Assembly (NCBI GenBank): GCA_023392945.1
Contig: JAEWNB010000161.1
Location: 1-5,360 of the forward strand
DNA from: Bacteroidota bacterium
Lineage (GTDB): Bacteria > Bacteroidota > Bacteroidia > Bacteroidales > WCHB1-69
DNA: 5,360 bases
Direction of reading: 5' to 3'
This document shows, one piece after another, positions 5,081 to 5,360 of this stretch (position 1 is its first letter; each line of letters begins with the position of its first letter). The translations under genes were made by a program, and so were the position numbers. The notes beneath the pieces were generated by a model. It was not told where the DNA came from. It searched no databases and worked only from the letters and a program-made list of their open reading frames with translations.

Positions 5081-5360
5081 TTATTCGTAAACCAAAAGAA
5101 AGACATCTTCGTCACTTTTCATCATGTTCATTTGTTCGCGTGCATATTGTTCAAGTAAAACAGGATTCCTTTTCAATTGATCAAAGCTGTATGTATTATT
5201 AATTTGATTTTTTGTCTTAAAAATCATAGCCTCCAAGTTTTTAATTTTTTGGCTTAATTCCCTGTGCTTTGAAAAGTTATTGTCAGAAATAAAAGCAATA
5301 TAAACCAAAAAGAGTAAAATTGTTATTCCATAAAGGAAAAAGAAAAATTTCTTTTGGGGT
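5081..5360 (-). CDS. FtsB/DivIC-family septum formation protein, 5' end missing
   Basis: The frame is open from the window edge to the stop at 5081, giving 92 visible residues. The N-terminus is cut off, and the apparent start at 5308 is only an internal TTG within the membrane helix. A positively charged QKK precedes one TM helix (visible residues 5-24). After it come a heptad-like coiled coil (about 30-55) and a C-terminal part with LKRNPVLLEQYAREQMNMMKSDEDVF. The pattern PxxLExxAREQxxMxxxxEDVF is typical of Bacteroidota FtsB/DivIC proteins. In the family it is a bitopic membrane protein of the FtsB-FtsL-FtsQ division complex, with the coiled coil on the outer face of the inner membrane. 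It is the first visible gene of the minus-strand run leading to aroQ. Confidence 0.88.
   Translation of the reverse strand, partial: PQKKFFFFLYGITILLFLVYIAFISDNNFSKHRELSQKIKNLEAMIFKTKNQINNTYSFDQLKRNPVLLEQYAREQMNMMKSDEDVFLLVYE

Noticed and set aside
5029..5115. N-terminal extension of AroQ to the GTG at 5115
   Set aside because: It would overlap the ftsB-like gene by 35 bases and add 29 residues not seen in type II dehydroquinases. The homology begins at MKKIIIINGVNLN.

Overview
The window is strongly AT-rich and reads as chromosome of a Bacteroidota (Bacteroidetes) bacterium. Supporting signs are -7 promoter boxes of the TAnnTTTG type with no clear Shine-Dalgarno sequences, lipoprotein and signal-peptide starts of the MKKI type, paired DUF1573 proteins, and a hybrid histidine-kinase architecture common in that phylum. 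The assignment rests on recognised families and promoter style, not on a database search.

Layout. Positions 1-1833 (+) hold the 3' part of a membrane sensor histidine kinase (TM helix, HAMP-like linker, two PAS domains, HisKA, HATPase_c). Its 5' end lies outside the window. Facing it on the minus strand is a tmRNA gene (ssrA, 2300 down to 1919) with its own terminator at 1852-1890, so the two transcription units converge. From 2301 to 3640 lies a repeat-rich stretch. It holds two tandem paralogous small lipoprotein genes (2918-2544 and 3365-3027, minus) with near-identical promoters, signal peptides and 3' flanks but divergent cores. Three kinds of direct repeat flank them. The outermost is a 19-bp copy of the tmRNA 5' end, which on the right forms half of a transcription terminator.

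From 3641 to 5360 everything is on the minus strand and close-packed. In transcription order it runs: a partial FtsB/DivIC-type septum protein (5360-5081), type II 3-dehydroquinate dehydratase aroQ (5028-4612), and two paralogous secreted DUF1573 proteins (4545-4084 and 4042-3641). It ends in a strong intrinsic terminator at 3589-3623. The gaps of about 40-66 bp and the absence of internal terminators suggest one operon or two overlapping transcription units.

The right-hand block is housekeeping (division, shikimate pathway, envelope proteins) and tmRNA is the ribosome-rescue RNA. The part that departs from ordinary genome is 2283-3626. There, nested direct repeats, a duplicated lipoprotein cassette and an orphan third promoter copy next to ssrA suggest past duplication or insertion and loss. 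No integrase, transposase, CRISPR array or clearly new enzymatic system is present in the window.
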